The notes beneath the pieces were generated by a model that ran no database searches, was not told the DNA's origin, and saw nothing but the letters and a program-made list of their open reading frames with translations. DNA of 64,000 bases, from NCBI GenBank assembly GCA_963669155.1, contig OZ022593.1, forward strand, positions 6,774,368-6,838,367, given 5' to 3'. The position numbers and the translations under genes are program-made. This document shows, in pieces, positions 10,690 through 22,765 of the stretch (the first letter of the stretch is position 1; each line of letters starts with the position of its first letter). This DNA comes from Arbacia lixula. Lineage: Eukaryota > Echinodermata > Echinoidea > Arbacioida > Arbaciidae.

Positions 10690-12888
10690 AGTATCCAAAA
10701 CTAATCACTGTTTCATTCTCCTCTCTTCTCAGTGAACGGGAGAAGTTGAGAATTATCAGTCTATTGCATTATTGCAGCTAGACCAGTTTATTGAATAGTT
10801 TGGTTTATAAATGCCCCACCGCCTGGAAGCCAGGCTAAGCTCCCCGAGCTCTATGTCATACATTAAGAAAAATGTTATACTAAAAAAGGGCAACACTTAT
10901 GTTACACGTCAGATTGTACTAGCCACACATCAAAATCAACAAATGCAACAATATGTTGTGTTTTTATAGAGATTTTGATATAATCTTATCTATACATCAC
11001 AAATATACACCATATACACAGGAAATCATTCTACATACTACCTTATTTACACATTGACTACATACATCATTTACACGTTCATAAAATAAAATGGTTTTCG
11101 GTATTTGCAGTACAGTACAGAAGTATAAATATAATGTGACACAAGATGGCGCTATACCATCATTTGACAATGAAACACAAACTGTTTATCTGGAATAAAA
11201 CGGTTAATTTTCACCATAGTTGTTACAAAGGTGAAATATGTGTATGTACATGTATATAATCTTCCATGTCTACTATTGGAACATAAACATTAACTGCACT
11301 TCATGACAAGAATTTTGTTTGGCTGCAATAAATACACATGTACCGATAACATGTTTCATCATGCTACTATGTGAGCAGACATTGATCACTCCATTGAGTG
11401 AGAATTGTGAGAAAATAACTTCAGTCTAGATCAAAACTTTGAAAGTAATATTATTCCATCGAACTACATGGTATGTAGAAAGAAAGAACAAAGAAAAGTG
11501 CCACTGAAATTTGCCACCTTTATTTTACCTTGATTTCACATGGAAAATAATCTAGATTCACAATTTGAACAATTCATTTATAAGTACACATCTATCTTCT
11601 TGAATATATGATTTTACAACTTCAGAGAGTGGACGTATGTGGCGTTCCTGTGGCTATAATGCAATGTATTATATCACAGACGTATATAATGCTTGGAAAA
11701 AGAATATACCTTTAAGGTAAGATCAAGTTAATTAGAATTGTGGTATGAATTTGAGGAATAAATGGAAATTCTCTAACTCTGGCAACAAAACATCAGTATT
11801 CCTCCAACATGCCAGTTTACTCAAATATTGCTTAATGCATGCATTTCTTACACTACAGATTACAAACGGCTGGTACCTTGCCCAAGGCTACCCTGACATA
11901 GAAACAAAAGCAGAGTACATTGCTTGTTCATATGCAAATAAGAAAGAAATATTTATGAACATAATTACTCCTCTTTTTAACACATATTTTTATATACTAG
12001 AATTATATTTTCAAAGATTTTTATTAGGTATGCATGTTTCGTATCTGTCATTCATGACCCACAATGTTGATTTCTCAAAAATGACAAGCTTATCAAGACA
12101 TTTCGGACAAAAAGTGGCTGGTTATCGTTAATGTTGTGAATACTCTTCATAATTCATTTTGTGGATCTATTTTCACAATACATGTACATGTATACATGTA
12201 TAAATATATATTGAGCAACAAGTTAGAAATACATGTACATGTACAAGCAAACCTGCATGCAATGACCACTGTCTATATAGACCATCAGTCTGAAAAGACC
12301 ACTGAATTTCAATCCCTTTGTAGCAATTTTGTTTTAATTACAGCAATCTATGAAGTCCACTTTTTCTCATTCCAGTTGAATGGTCTTTGACTAATGGTTG
12401 GACTGTATACTAATTTTGTACTTGAAAAGAAAAATATTGGCTGGAAAAAGGGACCAGTATTTCTATATTGCACAGGGCATCGGTTGTTACATCTTACTAA
12501 ATCTTGCTTACCAATGGAAAACTGGAAACAGTAACATAGTACTTGTACTATTGCTTCTACTTCAGAAAACAGAAACGGAGATAAAATGAACTATGACACA
12601 ACATGGCAAACACATTTAGGTATCCGTTCATGATAATCAATATTCTTCACCTTTCTCACAGTCTTACTATACTTTTAACAATAAATACTCTGTACACATA
12701 TTAACATCAGTCATGGTGGTGTAATAGGAATTCTGACCTCTCCTCCATCACAGCACCAAACTTTTCACTATTGAAGTTCATTCACATTTGTTTGCAATGC
12801 AGAAGTATTGCCAATTTTTTTTTTAAATTGAGACTTGTTGGCAATGGAGTATGCATTGTACCACAATGCACCATTTTATAAATAATGC
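10690..12888. other. AT-rich spacer downstream of VTI1A
   Basis: No exon was recognised. The short open frames here lack family resemblance or splice context. The part nearest 12.9 kb could be VTI1A 3' untranslated sequence, but no poly(A) signal could be assigned with confidence. Contains repeated ACATGTACATGTA motifs near 12180-12245. Confidence 0.4.
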
Positions 12889-13261
12889 TTAAAGGGCATT
12901 TACTGTACTGGGAAGGTAAAAAAGCCTTCAAAATGTAATTGTTAGCAATCGTCTTGCCAATAGTCTGAAATTCATGTTGTGTCTATTTTAGAAGCTTGCT
13001 GAAAGGTATTTGCCCTCAAATGATCCTCATATGCAGTAATTCATGATTAATGATTAAATCCTCAAAATGTTCAGTCCAAACATTTTGAAGATTTGTGATT
13101 TAATCACTCATTACTCCAAATGTAGACCATTTGAGGGCAAATAACTTTCAGCAAGCTTCTAAAATAGACAATACATGAATTTAAGACCATTGGCAAGAGG
13201 ATTGCTAACAATTACATTTTGAAGGCTTTTTTGCCTTCCCAGTACAGTATATGCCCTTTAA
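12889..13261. mobile_element. MITE A, copy 1 (TTAA-flanked palindrome)
   Basis: A nearly perfect palindrome of about 373 bp. TTAAAGGGCATTTACTGTAC on the left faces GTACAGTATATGCCCTTTAA on the right. The arms meet at a centre of AAAATGTTCAGTCCAAACATTTT type. TTAA at both ends is shared by the other complete copies (17861-18977, 22135-22492); a half copy is at 36981-37209. TTAA is the target of piggyBac-type transposases, so that relationship is possible but unproven. Confidence 0.75.
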
Positions 13262-13460
13262 CTTTGTCTTTTATGCCTCCGCAACAAAGTGGCTGGATGC
13301 ATTACATGTTTGGGTTGTTCAACAGACGAATGGACAACCTGAATGCACGATACCACCTTCCACTTTGTGGCGAGTGCATAAAATTGAATATTACATAAAA
13401 GCTGCAGATTTCACCCCTTTCTGTGACTTCTACAAACTATTGAATGAAGGGGGATGTCTG

Positions 13461-13634
13461 AAGGCCACGGCAGACAACTCGATTCTGCAGTCATAAAGGG
13501 CAAAGACTAAAAATGTGGCGTCACCTACTGACACAAATCCTGCGACTGGGCCTACTGACCTACTGACTGGGCCCTGCGTTTCAGCCCAACGCGTAGTTGT
13601 ACGACTGACCGCATCATATTGTCTGTAGTGGCCT
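13461..13634. mobile_element. MITE N, copy 2
   Basis: Starts GGCCACGGCAGACAACTCGA and ends with an inverted GTCTGTAGTGGCC. It lies just past the VTI1A stop codon, so it probably forms part of that transcript's 3' untranslated region if transcription extends this far. Confidence 0.5.
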
Positions 13635-13691
13635 GGGCCTTGAAGGACTTCCTTTTCTCAAGATGACTTGCTCATCTTGGGCTGACCATCA

Positions 13692-13782
13692 TTATTTCTT
13701 GACCAAGAAGTAAATGGTCACTATAATAACAGTGAGAATGATCAGGGCAAGAAACAGCATGATCAGTCGGTTTTGAAGGATC
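13692..13782 (-). CDS. VTI1A: VTI1A last coding exon: C-terminal membrane anchor
   Basis: A CACAG acceptor completes an arginine codon split from exon 7. The exon then encodes ILQNR, about 21 hydrophobic residues (leucine, isoleucine and valine rich, starting LIMLFLALII), VKK and a TAA stop at 13692-13694. This is the tail anchor expected of a Vti1 SNARE, with a basic juxtamembrane flank and only three residues after the membrane span. Confidence 0.93.
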
Positions 13783-16700
13783 CTGTGAGGAAGAAAGAGA
13801 ATTGGTAAAATGATATTTATTGAGATGGCTCTGATATTTTTATGTTACTCTCTTCTATAATTATGTGTATTGTGCACTCTATTTTCAAAGTAGAAATCTT
13901 AATAAAAAATAATGTTGCCAGTTTGTTTTTTGTCTTCAATCTAGCTCTAAATCTTAGGCTGTGGACCTGGTCATAAGTCAGCTTACAAAAAGTGATTGTG
14001 GACAAAATGTATTGTGTCATCTTTTAAATGCATTTGATAAAAGTTTTGTGGCTTGCTAATAATTTTCAAATAAGCATAACATTCTGTTCAAAAATGGGCA
14101 TCAATGGACAAAAAGAGCACATACCAACTTTTGAACATGAATTCAGACATACACACACTGCCAAGGTTATATTGAAAGATTTTTAAGTGCAGTGGGGTTA
14201 AAAATAGACAATTTTCATACTTCACATAATTACATTTAAGTACAAGTGATATATAGAGCATTACTTGTTTCAAGAAGGCAGTGAGAAAAACAGAGGAAAG
14301 TAGGAAAGAAAAAGAGATAGCAATGCAAAGAGAGAAAGATATAATTCTCCATACAGCATACATGTAACTAAAAACCCTCCCATAATGCACCAGGCAGCCA
14401 CAAACTTATATTTTGCAATGCTTCAAGTCTAGTGTATGAGACCAGCGGGGTGTTTCACCAAGCTGTTCGTAAGCTACGAACGACTTTACGAACGACTGGT
14501 GATCCCTTCTTGTGCTAAATCACATTCTCAATGATTTTGATTCCCATCAGCTTAAGTTCAAATCTGATGTTTATAAATGAAAATTCTTGTTGTTCACAAG
14601 ACTTTGTCTGAATACAAAGCATATGATTTGTCAAATTTTATTTGGATTGTTGGAAATTAACTCCAAATAATGTTAAAACAGGAACAAAGTGTGTTGTTGC
14701 ATTTCGCACAAGAAGGGATCACCAGTCGTTCGTAAAGTCGCCTGTAGCTTATGAACAGCTTGGTGAAACACCCCCCAGAAGTAGACATGACTGCACAAAA
14801 AAAAATCTGAAGTTGCTCCACAGTGCATTGTGAGACGGCTTTCCCATATATGGAGAATATGGAGAATTGCACACAGCACACAACTGTAACTCAATCAACA
14901 TTACATGCATAAACTATATAGCACCAAACACGCATTCAAAGCAAAAATGAAAGATAACGGATCCCAATATAGTCTGGGCGACATTGATCATACCTACGCA
15001 TCATTGCACTGAGCACTCTGGAGCTCTGCCCAACGTTAGAGTCCATGTCCCGTAACTGAACGAAGAATGATGCACAAAAGAGAAAAGAGGAGATGCCGGT
15101 ATTTAGAAGAATCTACGTGCAAGAACATTTTCAGGGAATGACTTTTCCTGGCATTGTATTTCAATTTGCTATGCATTGTGGGTTGAGTGATCAATCAATG
15201 AATGCAGGATGACGCACGAAAGAAAAAAGTGAGGATATTTCAAAAAGTTTACAGACAATAATATTCTCAGGCAATGACTTTCCTTGTCGGCATCGTAGCA
15301 CCATTTACTATGCATTGTGGGAAGAGTGATCAATCAATTTCAAAATTGTATATCAGTTTTCTTAAAATATATTGGTCTAGCAATTTCAGGAATGTCAAAT
15401 TACTATTCAAATGAGATGAGCTGTATCATGGCTGCTATTTCTAAGTTGCATAATTTTAAACCTTTCAAAAAAACAACTACCTGTAAGCTTTCAGAGAACT
15501 GCAGTATTTCCATTCTTTATCCATTATGTTCTTTTAAGCACATACATACATGCAATTATGTTTATGCGTTATGGCCTACACAAAAACATAAAATATGATT
15601 ATCCTAATTTTGAGCTTCTGTAATCATTTATAAGACCTTTAACATTTATTTCGTTGGAAAACTTTGAAGACGGAATCTAATCCTTACCAAAAGGACTCCA
15701 CATAACACTGTTCAATTAACGAACTTGGGGAGTGACTTGAATGATAAATGCGTCATGAAATAACAGCCCATTCCATCAGGACAGTGGCCATGTATCATCC
15801 TTACCCTACTTCGAGATCTGTCGATCTTCTCTCTGTCTTTGTGAAGGTTGTCCATGATGTCTTGTCCTAGTTGTTCTGCAAGACAAAGTAGAGAATGAAT
15901 AATTTCATTCAAATAAAATTTAAAGAAAACAACTCTTTATCAACAGAGTGAAAGTAACAATTTCAAAATAAAGAAAGTTGACAGAAACTAAAAACAGGAT
16001 TTTCTACTGAGTTCACTGTTCATTGAGATCAATGAGTGAGAGCATGATTTCAGGAAAACAACCTAAGAGAAACAGACTAAAAGTAACAATTTCAATATAA
16101 AGGAATTGATGAAGAAAGTTGTAACTCAAGAAATTCGACTGAAACTAAAAACAAAAACTTGCACTGAGTTCACTATGGTGAATAGAGCTCTAGATCAGCC
16201 CTCACTCACTGTCTCATCTCTTCTCTGCTCACCCGTCTCCACAGAAAAATATCCCACAATGCATGTCAGTTTCTCTGATATCATTTACCTGCATAGTTGG
16301 GCCTGTCTACAGTACTGGGGTAAATTTCTGTTACATTTACTGTAACATTTGCATAAATCTCTTAAATTCCAATTTTTTTTGGTCTCTTAAAAAAACAGTC
16401 AATAATAATGAAATATTAAAGAAATGTATTGATTTGCACTTTATGAGATTTTGTACGCTTCAGAAAATGTGCCCTGCCAAATTTTCCATAGCACGTTGGT
16501 AACGGGACAGACGAGTTTGTAACTCACTCGTCTGTCCCGTTACCAATGTGCTATGGCAAATTTGTACAGGCTTAGTTTAGAAATATAAAATAACTGAACA
16601 TTCAGAGCAGGATTTTAGCTAAAGTTATTTTGGAGGAAATTTATTCAACATTCTGTCATATTTTGGTGTTGCAAGGTGGTCATAATTTCAAATGATTCAG

Positions 16701-19700
16701 TTGTCCCAAAAAATATCCCTTTACTGTAGACAGACCCAGTTATCAATTCTAATATCATACAAAATGTTGCGATCTGCAGTGGCAAACCACTTCCATTTAC
16801 ATGTACTAGCATCAAGAGGGGGGGGGGGGGGTATTCTGAAAGGAACTGAAGTAAAGAAAACTGTCTAAGCTTTACTAAAAAGTAAGTTGGTATTCCGCAA
16901 ACTGACTTAAATAATTTTTTTAAAAATGTGCCAATAGGCCAATCAAAGTTATGGGTTGTATGGGACTCAAGTTGAAACTTAAGTCAAAGTTTTGAGAATA
17001 ACACCTCACAGGTTAAGCCCTGATTGGCCTTTTTCTACTTACCAGTTTCTATGGCCATCCTGTAGCCTGCATCTAGTTTCCTGGATGATCTGTCTAGTCT
17101 CTCTGTGTTGTCCAGTAGTCTGGTTTTCTATCAAGAGAAAAACAAATGTACACGATTATGGAGGAAATTTCAGAAAATTTCCTTGAAACAGCACAAATAT
17201 GGGGTGGTTTGTCACTTAGAGAACAGTCTTTTGTTACCCCTTAGCATATGAAGTGACACCAGCGGGACCAAAGGGCTGTCTAGAAAACAAAAACTTGCAA
17301 AAGGTGAATATTTTGTCCTTACCTGGTCCTCTGAATTCCGGAAGTCTTCCATCCCCAGCAGCTCCTCTCGCATGCCGTCATCTCTGGAGGCGACCTTGGA
17401 CCGTCTCTGGATGGTCAACGGCAAGAACAAATGAGAGGAGATAGCAATCACCAGCAGCGTATAGCATTTCCAGTGCCCAGACAGTAATTAAATTTATTCT
17501 TTATTCATGTTTTTCTTTAAAATTACAAGGGCGACAGCCGTTCAGTTGAAAAACTGCTTTACAACGGCACCCTGTATGAGACATATAAATACATAAAGAC
17601 AGAATAAATACATTCAATAATAAACAACACTGTAATGATAATAGTTTGCATTTATAGAGAGCCTACCATGACAAAGTATAATCTAAAAGCCCTTTACAAT
17701 ATTATCACATGTATGACGATCATCAGATTTGTGTAAATCTCTGTGACGCCTGTAAATTCTCAAGGGATTATTTTGAACATTATGGCAGCGAGTAAGGCAC
17801 ACTCATTCCATTCCTATCAGGTCTTGGTAACTTTGGATCAGTAGGATGCAAGAAATCTTGTTAAAGGGAGTATACTGTACTGAGAAGACAAAAAGGCCTT
17901 CAAAAGGTGATTGTGAGCAATCTTCTTGCCAGTGGTTTATTTCTCTGCGCTACAACGTATAGCCGAGAAATTATGTTTGTGGCAAGCAGGTCGTTAAAAC
18001 GGTTCTTTTGTATTTAAGCCGGCCGAGCGAATCGGTGATTCGCGCGGGCTTTTTTGAATAGGTGCGGAATGCACTCGAGCAGGTTAAAACGGACCTGTAT
18101 TGGAAGGAGCGGTCATTCTACGTTTGTCAGGCAGACCGATTACACCCATAATCTTAAGCCCAAGTTTGAAGATGTAATAGCAACACTGAGCATGATGATA
18201 GTAATGGAAATAACTTGGATGAAATTGGTTCTTGAAGGTCGGTAAACCTCATAAGAAAAATAAGGAGATTTGCCGCCTTTCTCGTTCGAGCTAGCGTTAG
18301 GTTTTCCAGAGTTTTTCTCTTATTAGTTTTTATCTCTGGTTTTTCACCCTATGCTAGTCAAGGACGGTATTTTCATTACCATCATCATTATCTTCATACT
18401 AAGATTGTATCGTGTTATCGTATGTACTTGCAGGTACAGATCACGATTACGGAGAATATATGTCATTGTGTACACGAAGATGAGATTGTTTTATTTGGAG
18501 CCGATAATTGTAATAAAACCGTCAGTCGACGGCCCAGCTAGCTGCACTAGAAGCGTGCTGACAAGCTTTCCCATATAATTATGGCTATTGTTGTTATCAA
18601 TCTAGAGGTACGGTTTCTACTAAGTGATGAGTATTTGAATGGGATGAACGAAAGTTTTTGGGTATGCATGGAACAGACGTCTTAAATTCATGTACTGTCC
18701 ATTTAGAAACTTGCTGAAAGTTATTTGCTCTGATATGATCCACATTTGGAATAATTCAAGATTTAATCACAAATCCTCAAAATGTTTGGCCCGAACAATT
18801 TGAGGATTTGTTATTAAATCACTAATTACTCCAAATGTGGATAGTTTTATGGCAAATAACTTTCAGCAAGTTTCTAAAATGGACAATACATGAATTTAAG
18901 ACCACTGGCAAGAAGATTGCTCACAATCACCTTTTGAAGGCCTTTTTTGTCTTGCCAGCACAGTATACTCCCTTTAAGCTAGGACTTACAAGATCTTTCT
19001 CAAGGCGATTGAGCTCCGTCTGGTAACTTTTTAATCTCGTGTTGAACTTTTGGCGCTCGCTGGACGGAATGTTGCGGATCTCAATGTTCATCTGTTCCAG
19101 CTGTCAACAAAAAAATTGTTCAAAGCTGAATTGAATAAAATCTTTTTTTTTTTATTGAAATGAGCAATCGATATATAAATGATGTAAATTGACACGGCTA
19201 GATGTGTCAATGTGTAATGTAAATTGACGCATATGCCTAGAACAAATTTCACATACAAGATATTGACATCAACGGATGTGATAAGACATCTAAAATTGCA
19301 CATCAATAGGAATATTATATTCATCACAATTAAAAGTAAAACAATAAAAGCACACTAACATCTACACTACAGCTCAAAGGAATTGGCATAGGAAAAGGGA
19401 AAGGGAAGAAAGGGAAGGAGCCACAGTTTTAAACCGCGGTATATTTTGTCCAGTTCAGCATGAAACAAGATGCTTTAGCCTAAAAAGCATGTTTCATGCT
19501 GAACTGGACAAAATATACCGCAGTTTAAAACTGCGGCTCCTTCCCTTTCCCTTTCCCTATGCCAATTCCTTTGAGCTGTAGTGTAGATAAGAAGTCAAAT
19601 TTTCCACTTACAACTTCATGAGCCTCATCCACCTGCTTCTCTGCTGCAATGACAAGCTGCTTCTTCTCATCTATACAACAGCAATAAACAAACAAGATGT

Positions 19701-20637
19701 TCAGTGTTCAGTTCTTGGTTGAGAGATGAAACATCATCATGGGGGGGGGGGGGGGGGGCGGGGGTGGAGGAGGGGGAGCTCACACCAATGTTGATTACAT
19801 GCCTGATCATGGGCAGTTTTTCACTCATGTAAGAACTAACATTACTTCATTACAAAGAACGATTAGTTGAATTGGATAGAAATTAAAATAAGAATGACCA
19901 TTCGAGAGATAATTTTAGTTTCCCCCAAAGGCAAAGCTTAATCTGTAGATCGGTTTCAGTCTGAGTAATAATTTAAATGATACACACATAAATGACATAG
20001 ATGATTTCTTTATACTGTATAGACAATATCCTGAATATGTGCGCAACAACCAGCAATGGTTATTGCGGAAAGATACACCTAGATTCCTGTCTGATGTGGG
20101 ATTATGGATCGATCATCAACTGGAAAAAAAAGGTGATGTGGCAATGCCCGCAAAACGTTGTGAAATCTTATTCTTAATCTTGCACAAGTTGCAGGGAAAT
20201 CTTTTCATGTTTCACAGACATGACAGAATGATTGCGCAAAATTGTTGAGGTGAAGGGGGGGGGGCATTACACAACTTCGACATGTAGGAAAAACGCACAC
20301 CGCGCATATCAGTATGTGGACTGTGGCAAGTGTACTGGTGGTACTGGTAGGGGGTGTACACTCTACTAGATGCACAACTGTCGGAGTGCACTTCATTCAG
20401 AGTGCATATGTTGAAGTGCAGGCAAATCGTGAAATGAAAACAATAATAAAACCCACAAGCGTAACAGCTGTGGCCCACCATTGGGAGTGTTATTCGTTCA
20501 GACTCATCAATGTACAACTATATTTAAAACAAAGTTGTCTTACTTCCGGTAAGGTGTGGAATTTTGTTGATTTTGGACGTAATATCGGCAGAAACGGCAG
20601 CAAACTGGTGCTCGAACTCCTCCATGGCGGCTGCCAT
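13692..20637 (-). CDS. VTI1A: VTI1A: Qb-SNARE, vesicle transport through interaction with t-SNAREs
   Basis: Eight coding exons on the minus strand: 20544-20637, 19612-19670, 18990-19100, 17323-17406, 17043-17127, 15805-15875, 14994-15055 and 13692-13782. They sum to 657 nt (218 codons plus stop). Every junction is GT..AG and every phase agrees. The start has a good context, AAG before ATG GCA. The N-terminus has FEHQFAAVSADITSKI, typical of the Vti1a N-terminal helical domain. Residues about 117-190 form the SNARE helix (LLDNTERLDRSSRKL, then EQLGQDIMDNLHKDREKI). Residues 195-215 form a membrane anchor. Length is close to vertebrate Vti1a, about 217 residues. Vti1a proteins act in endosome-to-Golgi and Golgi membrane fusion. 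Introns carry MITEs A, B, K and L. Vti1b is less likely because the N-terminus matches Vti1a better. Confidence 0.95.
14449..14777. mobile_element. MITE K in VTI1A intron 7
   Basis: GGGTGTTTCACCAAGCTGTT on the left faces AACAGCTTGGTGAAACACCC on the right. Inner arms are CGACTGGTGATCCCTTCTTG and CAAGAAGGGATCACCAGTCG. About 330 bp with an AT-rich middle. Single copy in the window. Confidence 0.7.
16297..16742. mobile_element. Inverted-repeat element L in VTI1A intron 5
   Basis: TTGGGCCTGTCTACAGTA on the left faces TACTGTAGACAGACCCAG on the right. The centre is a strong hairpin near 16470-16565. About 445 bp, non-coding. Confidence 0.6.
16478..16567. repeat. Near-perfect long hairpin at the centre of element L
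   Basis: GGTAACGGGACAGACGAG faces CTCGTCTGTCCCGTTACC around a short loop near 16515-16528. The pairing continues outwards through CATAGCAC/GTGCTATG and AAATTT. Confidence 0.85.
16818..16831. repeat. Poly-G run
   Basis: About 14 consecutive G within VTI1A intron 5. Confidence 0.9.
17490..17590. mobile_element. Possible LINE 3'-end fragment in VTI1A intron 3
   Basis: TTTATTCTTTATTCATG followed by a GGGCGACAGCCGTTC block and CGGCACCCTGTATGAGAC resembles the 3' tail of CR1-type retroposons read on the opposite strand. No coding part is attached. Weak assignment. Confidence 0.25.
17636..17820. repeat. Dispersed repeat R, copy 2
   Basis: Contains GCATTTATAGAGAGCC, a CCTGTAAATTCTCAAGGGAT block and GGCACACTCATTCCATTCCT. 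The last block shows the uninterrupted form of the site where element S is inserted in copy 1. Confidence 0.45.
17861..18977. mobile_element. MITE A, copy 2, split by a 744-bp insertion
   Basis: The left arm is 17861-17936 (TTAAAGGGAGTATACTGTAC) and the rest of the palindrome is 18681-18977, ending CAGTATACTCCCTTTAA. Comparison with copies 1 and 3 shows the arm GGT|CTTAAATTCATG interrupted exactly between 17936 and 18681. It lies in VTI1A intron 3, ending only 13 bases from exon 3. Confidence 0.7.
17937..18680. mobile_element. Unclassified 744-bp insertion inside MITE A copy 2
   Basis: The boundaries are defined by the broken MITE arm. The insert is more GC-rich than its surroundings in its first third and holds a GC-rich hairpin near 18015-18052 followed by a T run. 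No terminal inverted repeat, poly(A) tail or clear target-site duplication was found. No other copy was seen in the window. Confidence 0.5.
19362..19587. mobile_element. MITE B, copy 1, in VTI1A intron 2
   Basis: CTACACTACAGCTCAAAGGA on the left faces TCCTTTGAGCTGTAGTGTAG on the right. The arms continue through GGAAGGAGCC and GTATATTTTGTCCAGTTCAG with their inverted partners. A nearly complete palindrome of about 226 bp. Copy 2 is at 23734-23972 in RPL34. Confidence 0.75.
19741..19758. repeat. Poly-G run
   Basis: About 18 G followed by a G-rich GGTGGAGGAGG stretch, in VTI1A intron 1. Confidence 0.9.
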
Positions 20638-20750
20638 CTTGAAATGTGTCAAACCCAAATAATATTAATTTGTCGGTCGGGCGCCACCTTTCGTCCTTTT
20701 TTCGGACAGTTGTGGATTCTGACGAGTGGAGCCCGTGAGAATCGGTTAGA
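20638..20750. promoter_or_regulatory. Candidate shared promoter of VTI1A (-) and RPL34 (+)
   Basis: VTI1A starts at 20637 on the minus strand. On the plus strand a pyrimidine-rich stretch, CCTTTCGTCCTTTTTTC near 20687-20703, resembles the oligopyrimidine start of ribosomal-protein mRNAs. It is followed by a possible donor CCC|GTGAGA near 20731. RPL34 needs a non-coding first exon upstream of 22761, and this is the best candidate seen. No TATA box was recognised. This is inference from position and motif only. Confidence 0.35.
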
Positions 20751-21284
20751 AAATCCATTAAAATCTTCGCAAACGAAACGAAAAAATAATAATGACAGAG
20801 AGTCCTATATTTATGTATTAATGAACATATAAGATCGATGTATTAAGAGACATTTTCAAGTTCTTGAAACGATTATGAGTGTTTTCTATAGGGCATTCTA
20901 CTGTACGGCTGTTCCATTTCCAAAGTGTACTACGTACAGCGAGCCTATGGTGTAATGTTGACGTGCAGTACGCTAGGCTAAACGTTACGTTTGTTTGGAG
21001 ACCATGCTAATGGCATGCCGGTGATTTCGCAAAGATTTTTGTCCCGCTATAGCTAGCTCGATATTACAGCGGTATTGTCATTGCCATTCATGCATATTAT
21101 TACTCATATGAGTCATAAATACTTACGCTCAATATGGTAGGCCTATTCCTTCTTAAGCGGCATCAGGCCTCATTTTAACGTGATTGTGAACAAACATGAT
21201 CAATTGAAAATGTAATAACCTGCCCATTCCGTCAGTGCAAAGGTTCAGTTATGCTCACATTGTTCTTTGATCCATATCGAGGAA

Positions 21285-21745
21285 ATCGGTGCAATCCTGT
21301 TGTAGGGACCCGACCAGGCAGTATCGCACATGTATGCATGCAATGGGAATGCTGCAATGCAATACTGATTGTCTTCGCCTTCGGCAGAAAGTGACCTAGA
21401 AATCACGGCAAACCCGTACAACAGGGGACCAGGGTATCCCACTAATTATGAATTTTAACCCTAAACCTAATTCTAAGATTAACCCTGACCCTAGACCAAA
21501 ATTATGCTGCTAAATTCATCAAAAATAGTGATTTCTAGGTCACTTTCTGCCGACGACAATTAGTATTGCAGCGTTCCTAACCTATGCGTGCACAATACTG
21601 CCTGGTTCCCTATTGTACGGCATTGCCGAAATCACTTATTTTTTGGATGAATTAAGCAGTGAACATTTTGTCAAAGGTCAGGGTTAGGTTTAGCTTTAGA
21701 GGGTTAAAATTCATAAAATTAGTGGTCCCCTATTGTACAGAATTG
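21285..21745. mobile_element. Inverted-repeat element Q between VTI1A and RPL34 coding exons
   Basis: GCAGAAAGTGACCTAGAAAT near 21385 faces ATTTCTAGGTCACTTTCTGC near 21530. ACCAGGCAGTAT near 21311 faces ATACTGCCTGGT near 21595. The interior contains degenerate CCCTAAACCTAA-type repeats. No coding frame. Confidence 0.5.
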
Positions 21746-22134
21746 CTGAAATCTGAATATCACAAAACAATGCAGACTATAAAGCCCCAGCATAATAATA
21801 ATCAGTCATTTTCACTGTACAAAAATCATTCCTAAATCAGTAACAAATAAATGAAATTATTGATAAAAAAAAATCACCTCTGCATACCATGAGCTATTTC
21901 ACAAACTTGTGCAACTCTAATGCTGATACATCAAGAAAATCTCTATACAGATCTTATCAAATTGATTAACAAGCAGACATTTAAATTAACATTTTAGCAA
22001 CTTGCTGGCTAACCATTTAGGGTCAGTACTGGATATCATGGCATTATTATGTTTATTGATGCGAGTTGTATGTATGATGTGATGTTAATTTTGGACCAAA
22101 GGTATGTTCGCTGAACTTTGACATTTAAAGGGCA

Positions 22135-22492
22135 TATACTGTACTGGGAAGGCAAAAAAGCCTTCAAAATTTAATTGTTAGCAATCTTTTTGCCAATGGT
22201 CTTAAATTCATGTATTTCCCATTTTAGAAGCTTGCTGAAAGTTATTTGCCCTCAAATGACCTACATTTGGAGTAATGAGTGATTAAATCACAAATCCTCA
22301 AAATGTTCGGCCCGAACATTTTGAGGATTTAATCATTAATCATTCATTACTCCATATGTGGATCATTTGAGGGCAAATAACTTTCAGCAAGCTTCTAAAA
22401 AAGACAATACATTCTTGCCATTGGCAAGAAGATTGCTAACAATTACATTTTGAAGTCTTTTTTGCCTTCCCAGTACAGTATTTACCCTTTAA
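22135..22492. mobile_element. MITE A, copy 3
   Basis: A complete palindrome of about 358 bp with TTAA at both ends. The centre is AAAATGTTCGGCCCGAACATTTT-like, with a perfect GTTCGGCCCGAAC core. If RPL34 begins near 20.7 kb this copy is in its first intron. Confidence 0.75.
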
Positions 22493-22765
22493 ATAGCTCA
22501 AGTCATCTTGCCTAGCCACCTTTATTTGTGGGTCATACAATTTGTATAGATCTTAATTCTGCCAATGTTTGTGATATCAGTTAAAATTTCAGTAGACAAA
22601 AACAGATTGTTATGCCACAAGACCCACGTTTGTGAAATCTGTGCAGTAAATACAAGAAAAGTAATTTCCATTAAATGAAGATTAATATGCAGATTTAAAG
22701 AAATTGAATAATGATTGTATTTATTTTGTATTATTTGGAACTTATCTTTGTATCTTGCAGCCACA

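Noticed and set aside
11745-12131. 128-codon plus-strand frame downstream of VTI1A
   Set aside because: AT-rich chance frame with no domain, splice context or conserved motif.
20314-20832. 172-codon plus-strand frame over the VTI1A first exon
   Set aside because: Antisense shadow of VTI1A exon 1 and its upstream region; the opposite strand has the conserved protein and splice sites.
21440-21720. Interstitial telomere-like CCCTAA repeats
   Set aside because: Only a few degenerate CCCTAAACC/CCCTGACC units inside an inverted-repeat element; not a telomeric array.
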